DNA from: Polytrichum commune
Taxonomy: Eukaryota; Streptophyta; Polytrichopsida; Polytrichales; Polytrichaceae
Assembly (NCBI GenBank): GCA_950295325.1
Contig: OX485807.1
Span: 15,589,001-15,653,000, forward strand
Direction: 5' to 3'
DNA: 64,000 nucleotides
Every line of letters begins with the position of its first letter. Within the stretch, counting starts at the first letter, position 1. Shown piece after piece: positions 12,867-24,730 of the stretch. The notes under the pieces were generated by a model. The model made no database searches. It had not been told where the DNA came from and saw only the letters and a program-made list of their open reading frames with translations. The position numbers were made by a program, and so were the translations under genes.

Positions 12867-14754
12867 TTAAGTTTGTGGTACCCTTTCTCCAATAACGTTC
12901 TCCACATGCTCATCACCTACCTCTTCTTCATTAACCACATCCAAAGCATTAACAAACATTTCGTTGGGTCCCATTTTGTCATTCATGGTTGTCCGATTTA
13001 AAGGCCAAATACCCGTCGCGATAAACCTTTTTTTAATGTTTGTTGGGGTCATGGTTTTCTTCAAGGCTAACGAAACCCATTGGGCTAGGTCTTCCTTCGC
13101 GGCACCCTTATCCTTATTTCTAAAGGTCCAAAAATCCCGATATTTTCTTAAGGCCGTTTTGAACGGTTTGAAAACACTAATGTCCAAAGGCTGGATGGCA
13201 TGAAATGTGTGGCTGGGAATGGTAAGGAGATCTAGATCTATTTTCGGGCCATGTGCGCAACATCTAGGGTAACATGGGAGTTGTGTCCATCCATTATCAG
13301 TAAGTGCCGATTCTCATTAGAAATGCCATACATTTGACCAACGTGATGTAAGAAGTGATTAATCCACTCGTTGAACAATGTTTCCGTCATCCATTTTTTT
13401 TTACATAGCCATACAAGCTCCCTCCTTACACCTAATTATGAAGTTCTGCCTAAATGACCTACCCTTAAATATATAAAAATTAGGAATGCTAGAACCGGAG
13501 GCGTTGATGCACGACAATACAGACAACCATTCTCTCTCATCCGGAGTAACAATATGTACATTTCGTATCCCTCTTTTGGCCAAAACACATTCCCCGCCAT
13601 TCTTCCATGCTTGGGCCCCGGACTCATCATAGTTCCAAATGTGAGTGACCGGATATTTGTGTCTTGTGTACATATCCAATAAATTATCATATAAAAATGC
13701 AACATTCTCATGGCATAAACCCTTCGTCCTACACTGCTCCAATCCTTGCGCCACTCTAAGTGTCAAGGTTGGATTCCTTATTTTAAACCATTTTATCCAC
13801 CTGGACCGGAAATGCCCTTTGTAAAAGGTGTGTCCCGGTCTTGGGTGATCTCAACCACCTTCAATCGGCATTGACTCAAACTAATTGGATGACCTAATAT
13901 TTGCATTTTAAGAATCCACTTTACAAGTTCATTCTCCTCTTCAAATGATAGCACCCCTGATTTGCCACGTTTTCTACCTGTAGTTTTCTCAATAACATAG
14001 TCACATAAAGATGTTGTGGGAATTCCATAAAGCCTAGCCACTGTTTTTATAGGAGCCCCATCATCAACTGCAAGCATGGCTGCATTTAGATCTTCATCCA
14101 TCCAATTTCCATTTTTCCTAAGTTTTGTACATGTGCGTTCAGAACATGTACCATTCATAGTGCTTACATCAACACCTTCATGAATATCCCCTTGTTCCCA
14201 AGGATTGTTGTGAAGTGGGGTAACATAAAAAACATGCCCTCCTAATGCAAGAGTGTGAGCCGCTCGAGCCCTAGATGCATTGGAACCAGGGGGTAATCCA
14301 TCAGTATTATGAATTTGGATACCGCTTGAACTTCCTACTACACGGGCCCTTAGACCACCAAGACGGCGACCTCGAGCAACCAACATCTCGGGAGACGCCA
14401 TAGCACCCTCCCTGATTCCACCCATATCATGATTGATGTTTTTCTTATTAAGGAGTTAAATTGAGGGATTGGCTCGGGAAGTTGTGCAAAATCAGTAAAA
14501 CAATCTCCACTACGTGGATCAAAATCAGACTCCTCTCCACTTTCTTCCTCTTCCAAATCAATAAATGGTTCAATTGCCCCTTGGGCTCCTTGAATGTGAT
14601 CAAATAATTGATCGTTTTCTTCATCCAAACTTGTAACATAATCTTCTGCATGTGATCGAGCCCCCCTCATGGTTGCATATAATGAACTCAAGACATTATT
14701 GAAAATTAATAAACATGTGCACATACAAATAATGAGAGCACTTTTTAGTGTCAA
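12867..14754 (-). pseudogene. Pogo/Tigger-like DDE transposase, frameshifted
   Basis: Read on the minus strand in three frames, the relic gives an acidic N-terminus (ORF from 14754), a helix-turn-helix of psq/CENP-B type (NWMDEDLNAAMLAV, then ARLYGIPTTSL, about 14130-13990), and a DDE_1-type catalytic core. The core shows the three acidic landmarks in order: NYDESG (about 13640), LLIMDGHNSH (about 13300) and QPLDISVFKPFK (about 13180). It ends at a TAA at 12867. The frame breaks near 13800, at the poly-A run near 13395-13402 and near 13240, and the N-terminal ORF overlaps the next in another frame (14425-14350). The element is therefore dead unless these are assembly errors. Terminal repeats were not located by eye. 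Confidence 0.8.
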
Positions 14755-14759
14755 ATCTA

Positions 14760-16200
14760 TTTAATATATATTTCCTCAAGGCCCAAACAATGCATGAGAT
14801 TCTTAAAATGTACAATTTATTATGTATGTAAGTTAAAATCTTAGTGACATAGATCTATACATATAAGATGTTTGTTTTATAAACATAAATCTAACATATA
14901 TGAAGTTTACGTGCCCTTCTTACTTGACTTTAGCTAAGCCAATGAGTTAGTTTTCAAAATAAAGCCTTTACACCATCGATACTATCTAGTCCCGAATCTA
15001 GTTGGCAAACGATGTGTCATGATTTAAAAGTGGAGGTTTGAAGTCTCGAGCACTCACCCTGCCATCAGTACCTAGACATGAGGCAAGAATGTAAGACCTT
15101 TAAAAATATCGTCTCCGGCCCTTGTAATTAGTTGCTTTTAGTCTTAGCTATGAGGGCACAAAGAGCTCCATTAACAAAAACCGATGGTATGAAAAATAAG
15201 TAGTAAGACATTAAGGGATGAGAAAAAAACTAACCAACATGTCATTGCGTGGTAGATAAAACAATGAACATGTGTGAAAACTACTTAACTAAAGTATATT
15301 CAAAAATCTCCGGAGCAAGTTCTTATAGGTTCATTGGGATAGCTGGATGCATTCCCTATAACCGAGGGAGCTTTACCTAGGTTTTAGGGAAAACTTTGGT
15401 TATTTGATAAAGTTAGGTGGGGAGGGGGCACAAGTAACCAAAATTCATGTATGCTAAGGACTAGGCTCCATGTGCTAAAGGATAGGGCCCTCATATTAAA
15501 TCTTAGGTGTCCCATACTTAGCGATAGAAGCCTTATGCTTTACTATATAACCTCAATCAACTTCAATATGGATGCCTCCACTATAACCGAGAGAATTTAA
15601 TTTGGTTTTAAGGAAATATTGTGGTTATTTGGTAAAGTCGGGTGGGAATGAAACATTAATGATATATCAAGTGATTAAAAACCTAGATTCTATATTTATA
15701 TGGGATTAAGATATAATAAATAATTATGTATGCAAATCTAGTATTTATGTAGTTTAGTTATACAATAAGTGATTAAGGGCTTAAATCTTATATTTATGTA
15801 GCCTAGTCATATAATAAATGATTAAGAACTTCAATATAACATCTATATAGCCTAATCATGCAATAAATAATCAATTAAATAGATCTCAAATTTATAGTGA
15901 TATAATAATTGATCAAAATACTAGATCTTAACATATTTATATGAGTACAAGATGCAACATACACTTAGAATGAAAACCATACATGCTAAACCATAGATCT
16001 ACTTAGGAATGAATTGAAGATGGCTAAAAAAATAACATTACCTGAATGAGAAAAGTGATGAAAATTACGATGAAAAAAAATGAATATCAATATAAATAAT
16101 AGCCAATACAAATAAATGATAATATTGGGTCGCTTAATATTGGAAAAATGATTTTTGTGACCTTGATCGCTTCGCCTTAAGCACATAAACTAGTAAATGA
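14760..16200. repeat. AT-rich DNA with local duplications
   Basis: No gene is supported. About 15345-15425 and 15575-15655 are a diverged direct duplication containing ATAACCGAG(G/A)GA and GGTTATTTG(A/G)TAAAGT. From about 15680 to 15890 there are three or four units of about 65 bp built on AGTGATTAA, TATTTATGTAG and TATATAATAAA-like blocks. Confidence 0.5.
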
Positions 16201-16224
16201 TATGTATATCTTCAATCACTTCAA

Positions 16225-16560
16225 CTTTAATCACCTTTTCATGTAAATCCACCTCTCAATCACCCCTAATCAATACCTTAATATCTCCTCAAAGTATATT
16301 ACCCTTGCATGCTAATATATGTCTTAATCACCCTTGTACATTGATCTACCTCTTAATCACCTCTACTAAACACCTTAATGAGCCTTCAAAGTACCTACAT
16401 TAATCGCCCTTGCACGCTGATCCACCTCTTAATCATTTTTTAATCAACACCTTAATGAACCCTCAAAGTACATCACTCTTGCACGTTAATCTACCTATTG
16501 ATCATTTTCTAATCAATGTCTTAATCCCTCCTCAAAGGACATGCCTTAATCAAGGTAAAA
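16225..16560 (+). repeat. Degenerate tandem repeat, unit about 85-95 bp
   Basis: At least four units carry the succession ATC(T/C)ACCTCTTAATCA, AACACCTTAATGA, CCTCAAAGTA and CCCTTGCA. Identity between neighbours is moderate, so this is an old minisatellite. Short reading frames across it are repeat artefacts. Confidence 0.65.
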
Positions 16561-16907
16561 GCAACCTCTGCCAAGCTAAACACAAAAATCACGAGATTTA
16601 CATTGAATTTCGAGACCCTTAAATACTTGTACTATCCTAGCCTAAATCTTAAACCGCCACCTCATAACTGACAATAGTAGTGGAATGAATAGTGTCGGCA
16701 CCATACCCATTTTTAAAATCCGAGATTAGCAACTTCACCTAATGCAAAGGTCGTTAATAACAATGTCCAATCTAACATCTATTGTATGGGATGGCGTGCC
16801 AGCTAATTGCCAAAACCATCACTTTGCAGGCCCAACCACAAGATAGACTGAGAGATGGTTTATGATAGGGAGAGGTTGGTAATTAGGAGGCATGTATAGA
16901 TATTGGT

Positions 16908-17216
16908 TTAGGATGGGGTAACGAGATTAGCTGTCTTTACCTTACCTGGATATGACAAGCCACCATGGATCTTCTTAAAATTCTTCTGATATTCTGCATG
17001 CTCTGTGACGAACTGATTAACTTCTCGCACAGTGTCGAAATCATGTGAGTTCAATTTTTTTTTGTAGTCGTAGACATCCAGGAGTCGTCGTTGCGCTTCG
17101 GTGTGATAGAATTTTTTTTTGCATTGCGTGGTTATTTTGGAATTGTTTCTGACAACTCCGCCTTGAGTTTGTGAGCAGGCCGAAATAGTTGATTGCATGA
17201 CGATCACTATTGGCAA
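16908..17216 (-). other. Possible orphan exon
   Basis: The frame encodes a charged, protein-like stretch (AQRRLLDVYDYKKKLNSHDF, then EHAEYQKNFKKIHGGLSYPG) followed directly by a plausible donor, CCAG|GTAAGG, near 16946. Low-complexity T runs (A on this strand) near 17055 and 17110 weaken it. I recognise no family and found no partner exon. Confidence 0.25.
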
Positions 17217-18587
17217 TGGTGGCTACCATTGTGAGCACTATATAGTAAACGTATGTTTCAGGACATTTGGAGCACCAAACTATAAAAGGTACAATAATCG
17301 CTATGGATCTATAATGACGAAATCATATGACGTTTTGTGATATTAAACGATCTCAGTTCGTTGATTCAACACAATGACATGTAGCCTTATTATTTCGATG
17401 ACCCTAAACCATCATTTCACTATCGACAACCAATACTAATTGACATATTGGTTCCTCTCAAAACATATGCATTACATAACTTACATGGGCGATTAGTTAT
17501 GTGCAAATTTCATAAATACAAAAAAATCACAACTATGTTAGAAGCTTGGATCTACATCATTTTTTACAAATAGAAAACATTGCCACAAAAGACGAAAACA
17601 TACAAAAGTTCTTACCAAAGAAATCTACAAACGTAGATATATTATTTTGACTCTGCGAGAATACGGGGAAGGCTGTTGCTGTGTGCGAAGTCTGAGAAGC
17701 TTTAAACTTATATAAAAAATTGTATAGTCAGTCACTACAGTATATGTTGAGCCATTCTTGAACTTTCACTTCGTGAACAAAATTGAGTAATGGACATGCA
17801 ACTTAAATAAAACATTTTTTGAACTTATAATCTATGGGTTGAATGTATATGTTGTATTTTTTTCGTCTGAGAAGCTTTGAAGGTACATTGTACATTGCAG
17901 GAGATAACTTCTCTATGGATCCACAAACGTAATCATTAGTGAAGAATCTATCACAAATTGAAGTCATAGTAATCTCAGCGCATGGTGGAACACTAAAGCT
18001 ATTCTTGCACTTTCGGCTTGTGAGCAAAGTTAGAGTGATAGACATGCAACTCAAGCAAACAACTAGTTCAGATTATAAAAAAGTTTTTTTCGAAATTCAA
18101 TCGACCATTACCGGTATTTTAATGAAATCTAATAAACTAAGTTCCAATGAGCCAAGTTCCAATGTGGGATAGAAGGCTTCGGATGATGGACTAGAATAGG
18201 TAGATAAAGACTTTTGAAAGGTATTTTGTTATGAATATGAGGCACTTTCTTCCCATAAAGACCTTACTAACTATAGCATGAGAATTCATGACACCTACAA
18301 TTCTCTCAGAATTTCAGAAGTTTCTAAGAACACTGGTGCTCTAAAATTATACGTTCGTTTAATGGTCAATTACGTGTTTCCAAATCACATTGCAGGAGGG
18401 AGAAATTACCTAGAAACAACTGGCCATAATAGATTAAATACAAACATACATAATGAAGTGTGTTAGAACTTTGTGTCACAAAATTCCAGCCTGTCTAAGC
18501 ATGACACAAGGCATTCTCTTTAGGCTTCTGAATAGTAGACCATGCTTTTAAAGTTTTAGTAAATAAAATTACAGCTGAAGAAAGTAG

Positions 18588-20200
18588 TCATTCTCAACAA
18601 AGTCATGTGCATTTTCCAAATGTTTTCGAATGAGCTTTAAAATAGAGTGCCGCACTCGCAAATTGGTGTTCATCTGCAAAGTGTCGATACCTGCATGCAA
18701 ACCAACCACCTGCCATCCATTGATGTGTCTGTATCCTCCTCAAAGATTCCAATTAAAGACGTTCAGCAAATGAACATTTAGCCTAAGTGAGAACATTTCA
18801 TTACCACAAGTCCTAAGAGCAGATGCAATCATTTAGTTTGATGTGACTTGCATTTAAGTTACTTTAGTCTTGTGCATCCAATGCAAGATTTAAAACTTGA
18901 GGTGAACTTTTTCAGAAGGCAGTTCTTTTTTATCGTCAGCAAGTGTCATTAAGAACGGCAGTGCCAACCCCACTTTGTTCAGGACTTGAACACTTTCTGC
19001 AACAATCTGCATAGATTCCACCTGATTTTCTTCAGAGCCAAAAACATAAGAAAAATTGTCAATATATTATAATGCCATAGTTCTGAGCAAGTCCATCATC
19101 ATTGAGACCAAGTATCAAAATGCAAATGCAGAAATAAATGCCATAGCCAAAGGTTAAGTTGGTCATTTTGTGTGAATGTTAATGAAAGAATATAAAGATG
19201 AGAATCAAACTGTACCACGACGAGCTCCAAACCATAACGAAGGTGGGTTTGTCACTCCCAAAAGGGGACATTGCTTTAGCATATGTGAGTCTTGGAAAAG
19301 GATTTGGAAGGTCGATTCCTTTTCTTTCCCTAAAAACCTGCAACATGCGAATGTTGCATGAACTGGAATCATGACCAGAGCAAAGGCATCTATGTAACAA
19401 ACATTAATAGAGAGGCAGATTAAGTAGCAGAGAATGCTATTGCAAAGGAATTCTAGGCAGAGGTAAGTATGAAGGCATACATGTCTCATAATCCCCTCAT
19501 TAACCTGCAACATATCCTCCAGTGGTGTGAAAGCCATATCCATATCCAGCTGTGTGAATTTTGGTTGCCTATCTACTCTCTAATCTTCATCGCGAAAACA
19601 CCTGTGGCATCGCAAAAACAAATTCAAAAAGTGAGGTTCTTGTCACCTCTGCAAATCAGTCTAATTCTATTTCATGGGTGTGCTAAGCGAACACAAAAAC
19701 TGAGAATCTTATGTCTTAGCATGAAATAGACTCGGGACGAGTAGTTGGGATGAGGGCTCATGAGTGACGGAAGCAAATTCACAAAACCTCCATGTAGTTC
19801 ACATCACAACATGTTGACAAAGAGAACCATTACTGTGACCTCATAACAGGGAAACAAGGCACCCTGGAGCGGCAGTGACTATTCCTAGACCTTTGAGAAT
19901 ACCTGCCAGTGTGTGTAAATAAGATTTGATTGAAATTTGAACATAGGTATGATGTTGGAGTTAGACTCAATTGACTCATGGATGCTGACTTAGGCTTTGA
20001 GAATTGCATACCAAATGTTTTTCTCAAAATTTGGATTGACAGATTACTAACCTTGCTAATTGATAGAATCTGTTGAACCCTGAATCCATGAGCATCTGCT
20101 TGAACAACTGTGGACTCTGAGGTAGGGCATAGAAATCTCCAGGTTGCCAAACCAAGTCCAATTCTTCTCGAAAATCTCTCAGCTGGATCACTGAATCATC
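18588..20200 (-). pseudogene. Organellar (bacterial-type) aspartyl-tRNA synthetase pseudogene, exons scrambled
   Basis: Five exon-like blocks match the plant organellar AspRS family as I recall it. 20200-20052 holds [16 protein letters not shown]. 19601-19481 holds CFRDED, a TAG stop at 19582-19580 where the family has Leu, then DRQPKFTQLDMDMAF and TPLEDMLQ. 19337-about 19212 holds [14 protein letters not shown] and FGSDKP, then a one-base frame loss near 19243 before LRYGLEL. Splice phases between the first three still agree. The last two blocks, 19045-about 18898 (SVQVLNKVGLALPF...) and 18690-18588 (NTNLRVRHSILKLIRKHLE), belong before the others in the protein, so the order is rearranged or two partial copies lie in tandem. 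A further frame break is near 18680. Introns are retained, so it arose by DNA duplication, not retrotransposition. Confidence 0.75.
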
Positions 20201-20336
20201 TATGAATAATGCATCAATACGTTATACGCATCTTAAATTGACCACACGTCTAAAAAATTCAGTTTTAGTTTTCCAGCAGTATCATTAAAGGTTGTGCAAG
20301 TGTTGATCATGACTCTCGTTGCATACTTAATCACCA

Positions 20337-20458
20337 ATAAATGTGCTCACACATCCACACAACCATCACGTGCCTCTGCATAGTCTTCTTCAGAGGCATC
20401 TTCATGGCCCATTGCATTTTTCAGGTACCTTACCTCTTCTTCTATCAGCCGTGCAGCC
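20337..20458 (-). other. Possible orphan exon (AARLIEEEVRYLKNAMGHED)
   Basis: After an acceptor-like GCAG, the minus strand reads through a helical, charged peptide that continues ASEEDYAEARDG and then stops. It looks like real coding sequence, but I cannot assign it. It lies upstream of the AspRS relic on the same strand and may be part of another broken gene. Confidence 0.25.
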
Positions 20459-21024
20459 TGCACCCACAAACCAAGATAAGTATCAAAACGAAATGTGAAA
20501 ATATATTCCAAATACTCATATTAAAAGAAAGCATAGCAAGTCTGCTTTGCACATGAATCCTTTTGAGTATACAAATACTGACATTATAACAATGTCTAAA
20601 GATCAGTGGTGGCACAACAGGAGATATCTTCTCTATAGATTCACAAACGTAACTGTGAGTGCAGAATCTATCACAGATTGAAGTCATGATAATTTCAAAG
20701 AAGAGATTAAAGAAGAGGGATTCAAAGAGATGTTTCCAAGGTAGAAAAGAACGACGTGGCCTCACGAGAGGCCAGAAGCTCATTTCACCTCCCATAGACT
20801 TCTTCTCGATTACATAAGGTAGGTAAAGGACATTATTGGGTGGAACCAACTCAAAGACTCCTACCACACTATTGGATCCACCCAATTGCCATAATTCTCT
20901 AGTACGTAATCCTCACTTAGTCACATTACATGCACTTCCCAAATATGTCAGTGGCAAGCTCAAATTCACAACAATTTGAGCCAATAAGCAATAAGATAGA
21001 CATCCCTCATTTGGTTACCTTTCT

Positions 21025-21320
21025 TCTTAGGACACCTACATTTGAGTGGTAAGTGGTTTGGTGTGGCAACAAGAGCATACACCAAAAAGACATGTGTTTT
21101 AAAAAGGATTGGATTGCATGCTCAAAATATAATAATAAGCTCAATAATCAACATAATTGGGGGGACTTATATGACCACTTGATGAGCACGAGAATCTTCA
21201 ACATGATAATGAATGGGATATTCATATGAGCTCTGAAAATTATGAGGAAAGTGGCTATGGCCTCCATGTGGATATGCTAATGATCTTGCACTAATCGCAT
21301 GTTTCGTATCCTAAGAGAGA
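21025..21320 (+). repeat. Dispersed repeat family R1, copy 1
   Basis: Shares ordered blocks with 47975-48215 (same orientation: GATTGGATTG, GCTCAAAATAT, TTCATATGAGCT, AGTGGCTATGGCC) and with 41340-41590 (opposite orientation: AGCTCATATGA, AGATTCTCGTGC, CCACTCAAATGTAGG). No coding capacity is seen; it is probably a decayed transposable element. Confidence 0.65.
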
Positions 21321-22406
21321 TTGGTTCACAGGATTTGAGGTATTTCCTCACAGGCAACAACAAATTTGTACGTCTTTCAGGGAGTCGATCATTTTCCGTT
21401 TCAAGAATCGAAAGAGATCCTTAATCTTGTGCAACAGAACACTTGGTGGTGTTCCACATTGAGAAGTGGATGTCAATATCAGGGGCTGGTGTGCAAGAGA
21501 AAGGTTGGTGTCCACTTTACCAGCCCTCTTAGTATTCCTCTCGTCCCGCCCTTTGCATCTTTATACATTGCATTTCAATCACACAATCTCCTCTCGTGTT
21601 GGACCCGTCAAAACCTGGCTCAATTGTGTTCGCATACTTGATCTATGTGTTATTAGGCAATTAAAGATTACCAAACCAATTCCATCTTACAAATTTTCCT
21701 AGTGAGTGGAATTTCAAAGGTGAAGGGGTCTAGTTAAAGTGTGTTTCTTGACCTAATGTTGGAGCATATTGTTCGTATGCAGTCCCAATTTGGCTCAAAA
21801 CCGTGACAGAGAAGATACCGAAGCAGACAAAGTTTGAATCCGGCAATCCAATCAATCATGTCCTTGTGAATGAGCACCTACCTGCCTGAGCAAGGGATCC
21901 CGATGGGTCCCATCTCGATACATGCTTCACTTGACAAAAAAATTACAAATCTACTTGACGAACAAACAAGTTTCTCAGGCCCACCACATAGACATGGGCC
22001 AGTTCGATCTATCATGCGAGGGTGGCAATTATCTCACTCGATTCTCCAACTCTGTTGCACTTCTCTCCTCATGGCCGGTCCAATCAAAACTCGGACATGT
22101 TGATCCACGTACTGCACTCCGAGAAGATTGATATATATCGATTTAAAGCGCTCAAGTACGAATCAGCTCTCTGCAGACAATAGGGGAGAGATTTAGGTCA
22201 CCAACCTAAACCTACGTGCTCTGTAGTACTGACTCCTGGACGTTTACTCCTGACAGAGAATAGCAGTTTCATTTGACACTCAAAAATGAGAAACTCAAAA
22301 TTCAAAATTCATGTACGAAGACATGGTAGTCTTGGCAGTTTATAAGAAGATGAGAAATCAAAGCAAGAGCCCTAAACCAGGTGCCAGTCACTTACTGTGT
22401 TAATTG

Positions 22407-23588
22407 TCATACAGCTAGTATCCCAGGGTGGTATTCTGCAGTATGAACGGCCTTTGAATAGCTTGTTAATTTTTTCGTGGCTGCCACGGATGCATTACTT
22501 TTCCTCTCGCGTTTCTTGGTCCTACACCCTGTGGTAGTTGCTGCTGCGATATGTCTACCATCAATATTGTATTCTGTATCACTATGGCCAGTCATCGAAT
22601 ACCATCTTAACATCTGGCCATTACCCGACTGATTGGAAGATCCCGCCGGTGCTCGACGTCTTCTGATATTGGATCTTTTCTGCCTCCGAATTTTTAAAGA
22701 AGTAAGGTCAACAGTACTGCTGAAGATGTCGATCTGGTCTAATTCTTTAACCGTCCGCGTCTTGCTGATGGTTTTCCTTAGCCCACGTTGCTTGTCATTT
22801 GAGAGTTCTAGAACATCTTGAGATTCTTCGGAGTTGGAACTTCTGGAGCTAAATCTACTTGTCTCATCATCAATCACATCACTACGTGGTGATGGCTTAT
22901 GTGTTACATAATCTTGCAGTAATGCGTAGCTGTTTATGGAGTCCTCATCATCACTTCCATTATGACTCTCGATATCCAAAGATTCAGCCTCCACCGTGAA
23001 GTCAGTAAGCTGGTCTAGTAATTGCAGGCTCCAATTGTTGTCCTGGACCGAATGTTCTGCTGTAATCGAAATACTATCAAACTCGAGTTGATCCTTTTCA
23101 ATCTCGTCGATGTCACAGCCACGTGGAGGATAGGCTCGCACAATATGTCGAAGATTTTCGATTTTGCATCGCGGAGTGGATGTGAAGGAATCATCAACGT
23201 CCTCGAGGACCCGGTGAGTTTTATTTTTGCTGTGACCGATATCATCACTTCGCACACTTATACTATTGTCAGTGCGGCCTCCATTCCCAGCGTGGCTTTC
23301 GTTGAAGCTTGATTTTGCCGCTCCGTGCTGAGACTTCAAATCTGACGTAGATTCCCAAACTCGATACGTTGAGAAGGTACGGTTTGAGAACCTTTCAATA
23401 AGGGTGGGGGAGTCGGTCTCTGATTCAAAAAGTTCAGGCAATAGATCTGGAAGGTTCTGAAATGCTAGATGATTAGATTCCTCCTGACTCTGCTCATCAT
23501 CATCTGAAGCCTCTTGGCTCAACATGGGAGAACCTTGAAATCTGAGCGTTAGCTCTTTTGACAATCTGATCTTGCGAGTACTGCTCAT
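22407..23588 (-). CDS. Single-exon acidic, Ser-rich protein of unknown function (393 aa)
   Basis: An uninterrupted 393-codon frame starts at an ATG with the peptide MSSTRKIRLSKELTLRF and ends GILAV-stop. It is by far the longest unspliced frame in this part of the window. The N-terminal two thirds are rich in Ser, Asp and Glu (runs such as ASDDDEQSQEESNH and NGSDDEDSINSY), so largely disordered. A basic cluster, RRQKRSNIRRRRAP, at about residues 302-315 and KKRERK near 357 look like nuclear-localisation signals. No enzyme motif or membrane segment is visible. It stands alone, with the AspRS relic on one side and repeats on the other. I do not recognise the family. A nuclear regulatory or scaffold role is a guess from composition only. 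Confidence 0.65.
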   Translation of the reverse strand: MSSTRKIRLSKELTLRFQGSPMLSQEASDDDEQSQEESNHLAFQNLPDLLPELFESETDSPTLIERFSNRTFSTYRVWESTSDLKSQHGAAKSSFNESHAGNGGRTDNSISVRSDDIGHSKNKTHRVLEDVDDSFTSTPRCKIENLRHIVRAYPPRGCDIDEIEKDQLEFDSISITAEHSVQDNNWSLQLLDQLTDFTVEAESLDIESHNGSDDEDSINSYALLQDYVTHKPSPRSDVIDDETSRFSSRSSNSEESQDVLELSNDKQRGLRKTISKTRTVKELDQIDIFSSTVDLTSLKIRRQKRSNIRRRRAPAGSSNQSGNGQMLRWYSMTGHSDTEYNIDGRHIAAATTTGCRTKKRERKSNASVAATKKLTSYSKAVHTAEYHPGILAV

Positions 23589-24059
23589 GTCAATGCCGTA
23601 GTAGGCTCAAAGCCAGTCTCCAACTAACGATTACTTGCTCCTATCTTCGCAACGAGTCGGTTTTCTTGTAAATGTAAACAGCACTAGCTCCATGTAAACA
23701 GCAGGTACAGAAACGTGCAAGTTGGCCACGGTTTCTGCTAGCAGTCCTTCCAAAATATTACTAATTCGTTCTGTAAAATTTCGTATTCCCCGTCCATCCA
23801 CAGACGCAATGCACCATTGTGAGTTTGACAGTATGCCGATTTAAAAAAATAAAATTATGTAGGCCCGGACAGGACTCGTTTGTCACTCACCGCTTGCTGA
23901 CAGAGTTAGTCTAACGGCCTTTGCAGAAGCTTCAAAGACATATTTGCAATTCTGTTTTGTAATTAAGGATTTGGTGTAGAGATAATAACCTCTGCAAAGA
24001 AGCTTAAGAGTACGCGATGCCAAAGAAGGCTAACATTGTCTCGAGATATTATGTTCGCC

Positions 24060-24730
24060 TGTCAAATTTCTACATGAGCAGGTGTTAGTGCGCCACCAGA
24101 GGCAGTTCTTTGTGTAGTACATATTGCGAATGACATCCTTCATGATCTCAGCGTCAGAGGAATATCAACTAATACCTCTGCTTCCTATGCTTCCGAGCCA
24201 AAAAATAACAGGAACTTTAAGAAAGCAGTTAGAGGAAAAATCTTAGTAAGCTAAGCTGAGTCATTAAGGAGATTCCTAAGCAATCTATGAACGAGTTTCT
24301 TTGATTAAGGTCACCTGCTTAATGTTTGATTAAGGTCAAACATCCTGACGTTGACATCTAGACTGCGTCAATCTGAGCAGAAAGAACCTACCAATTGATA
24401 GTAATTTCTTAACATGATGTGTTGTACATTTTATCGCTCAAAAATGTGTGTACATTTTACTGGATATCGAAGGCATGGACCTGAGCTCACGCAATGGGCT
24501 CCTTCTTCACTCTGTCAGCTCAGGTCCATACCTTCGATGTCCAAGTATTGGTGTTTCTACATGAGCAGGTTGGAGTGTACCAGGAGCGGCAGTTATTTCT
24601 TTCGTACATATTCCGAGTGAAATCCGTTATGGTCTGAGAGTCTTAGCAGTATCAACTAATACCTCTGATTCCTATAAATCCGAGCAAGAAAGCAACCGGA
24701 GTTCGTCTAAAAGCAGTTTATAAACGGGTT
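24060..24730 (+). repeat. Direct duplication, copies about 485 bp apart
   Basis: About 24068-24232 and 24553-24725 match: TTCTACATGAGCAGGT, GGCAGTT, GTACATATT, TATCAACTAATACCTCTG, TTCCTAT, TCCGAGC. A second short motif with ACATCC, GAGCAGA and TACCAAT recurs near 24340, 24775, 25005 and 25275, so the whole 24.0-25.3 kb region is a degenerate array upstream of the 393-aa gene. Confidence 0.6.
24461..24543. repeat. Foldback with 27-bp arms and 29-nt loop
   Basis: Arm 24461-24487 pairs with 24517-24543 over 27 bp, with one G-T wobble and one mismatch. A diverged copy of the right arm alone is near 25130-25155. It could be a tiny MITE or the stem of a small-RNA precursor. Confidence 0.7.

Larger units (their letters stand above)
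17905..20705. repeat. Two copies of a 75-bp segment flanking the AspRS pseudogene
   Basis: About 17905-17985 and 20625-20705 match closely (CTTCTCTAT, CACAAACGTAA, AATCTATCACA and ATTGAAGTCAT blocks) in the same orientation, 2.7 kb apart. Both give the minus-strand peptide MTSICDRF. They mark a duplicated segment on either side of the AspRS relic. Confidence 0.6.

Noticed and set aside
16197-16622. Two 70-aa plus-strand frames (LNH, LINTL repeats)
   Set aside because: Products of the degenerate 85-95 bp tandem repeat, not a protein family.
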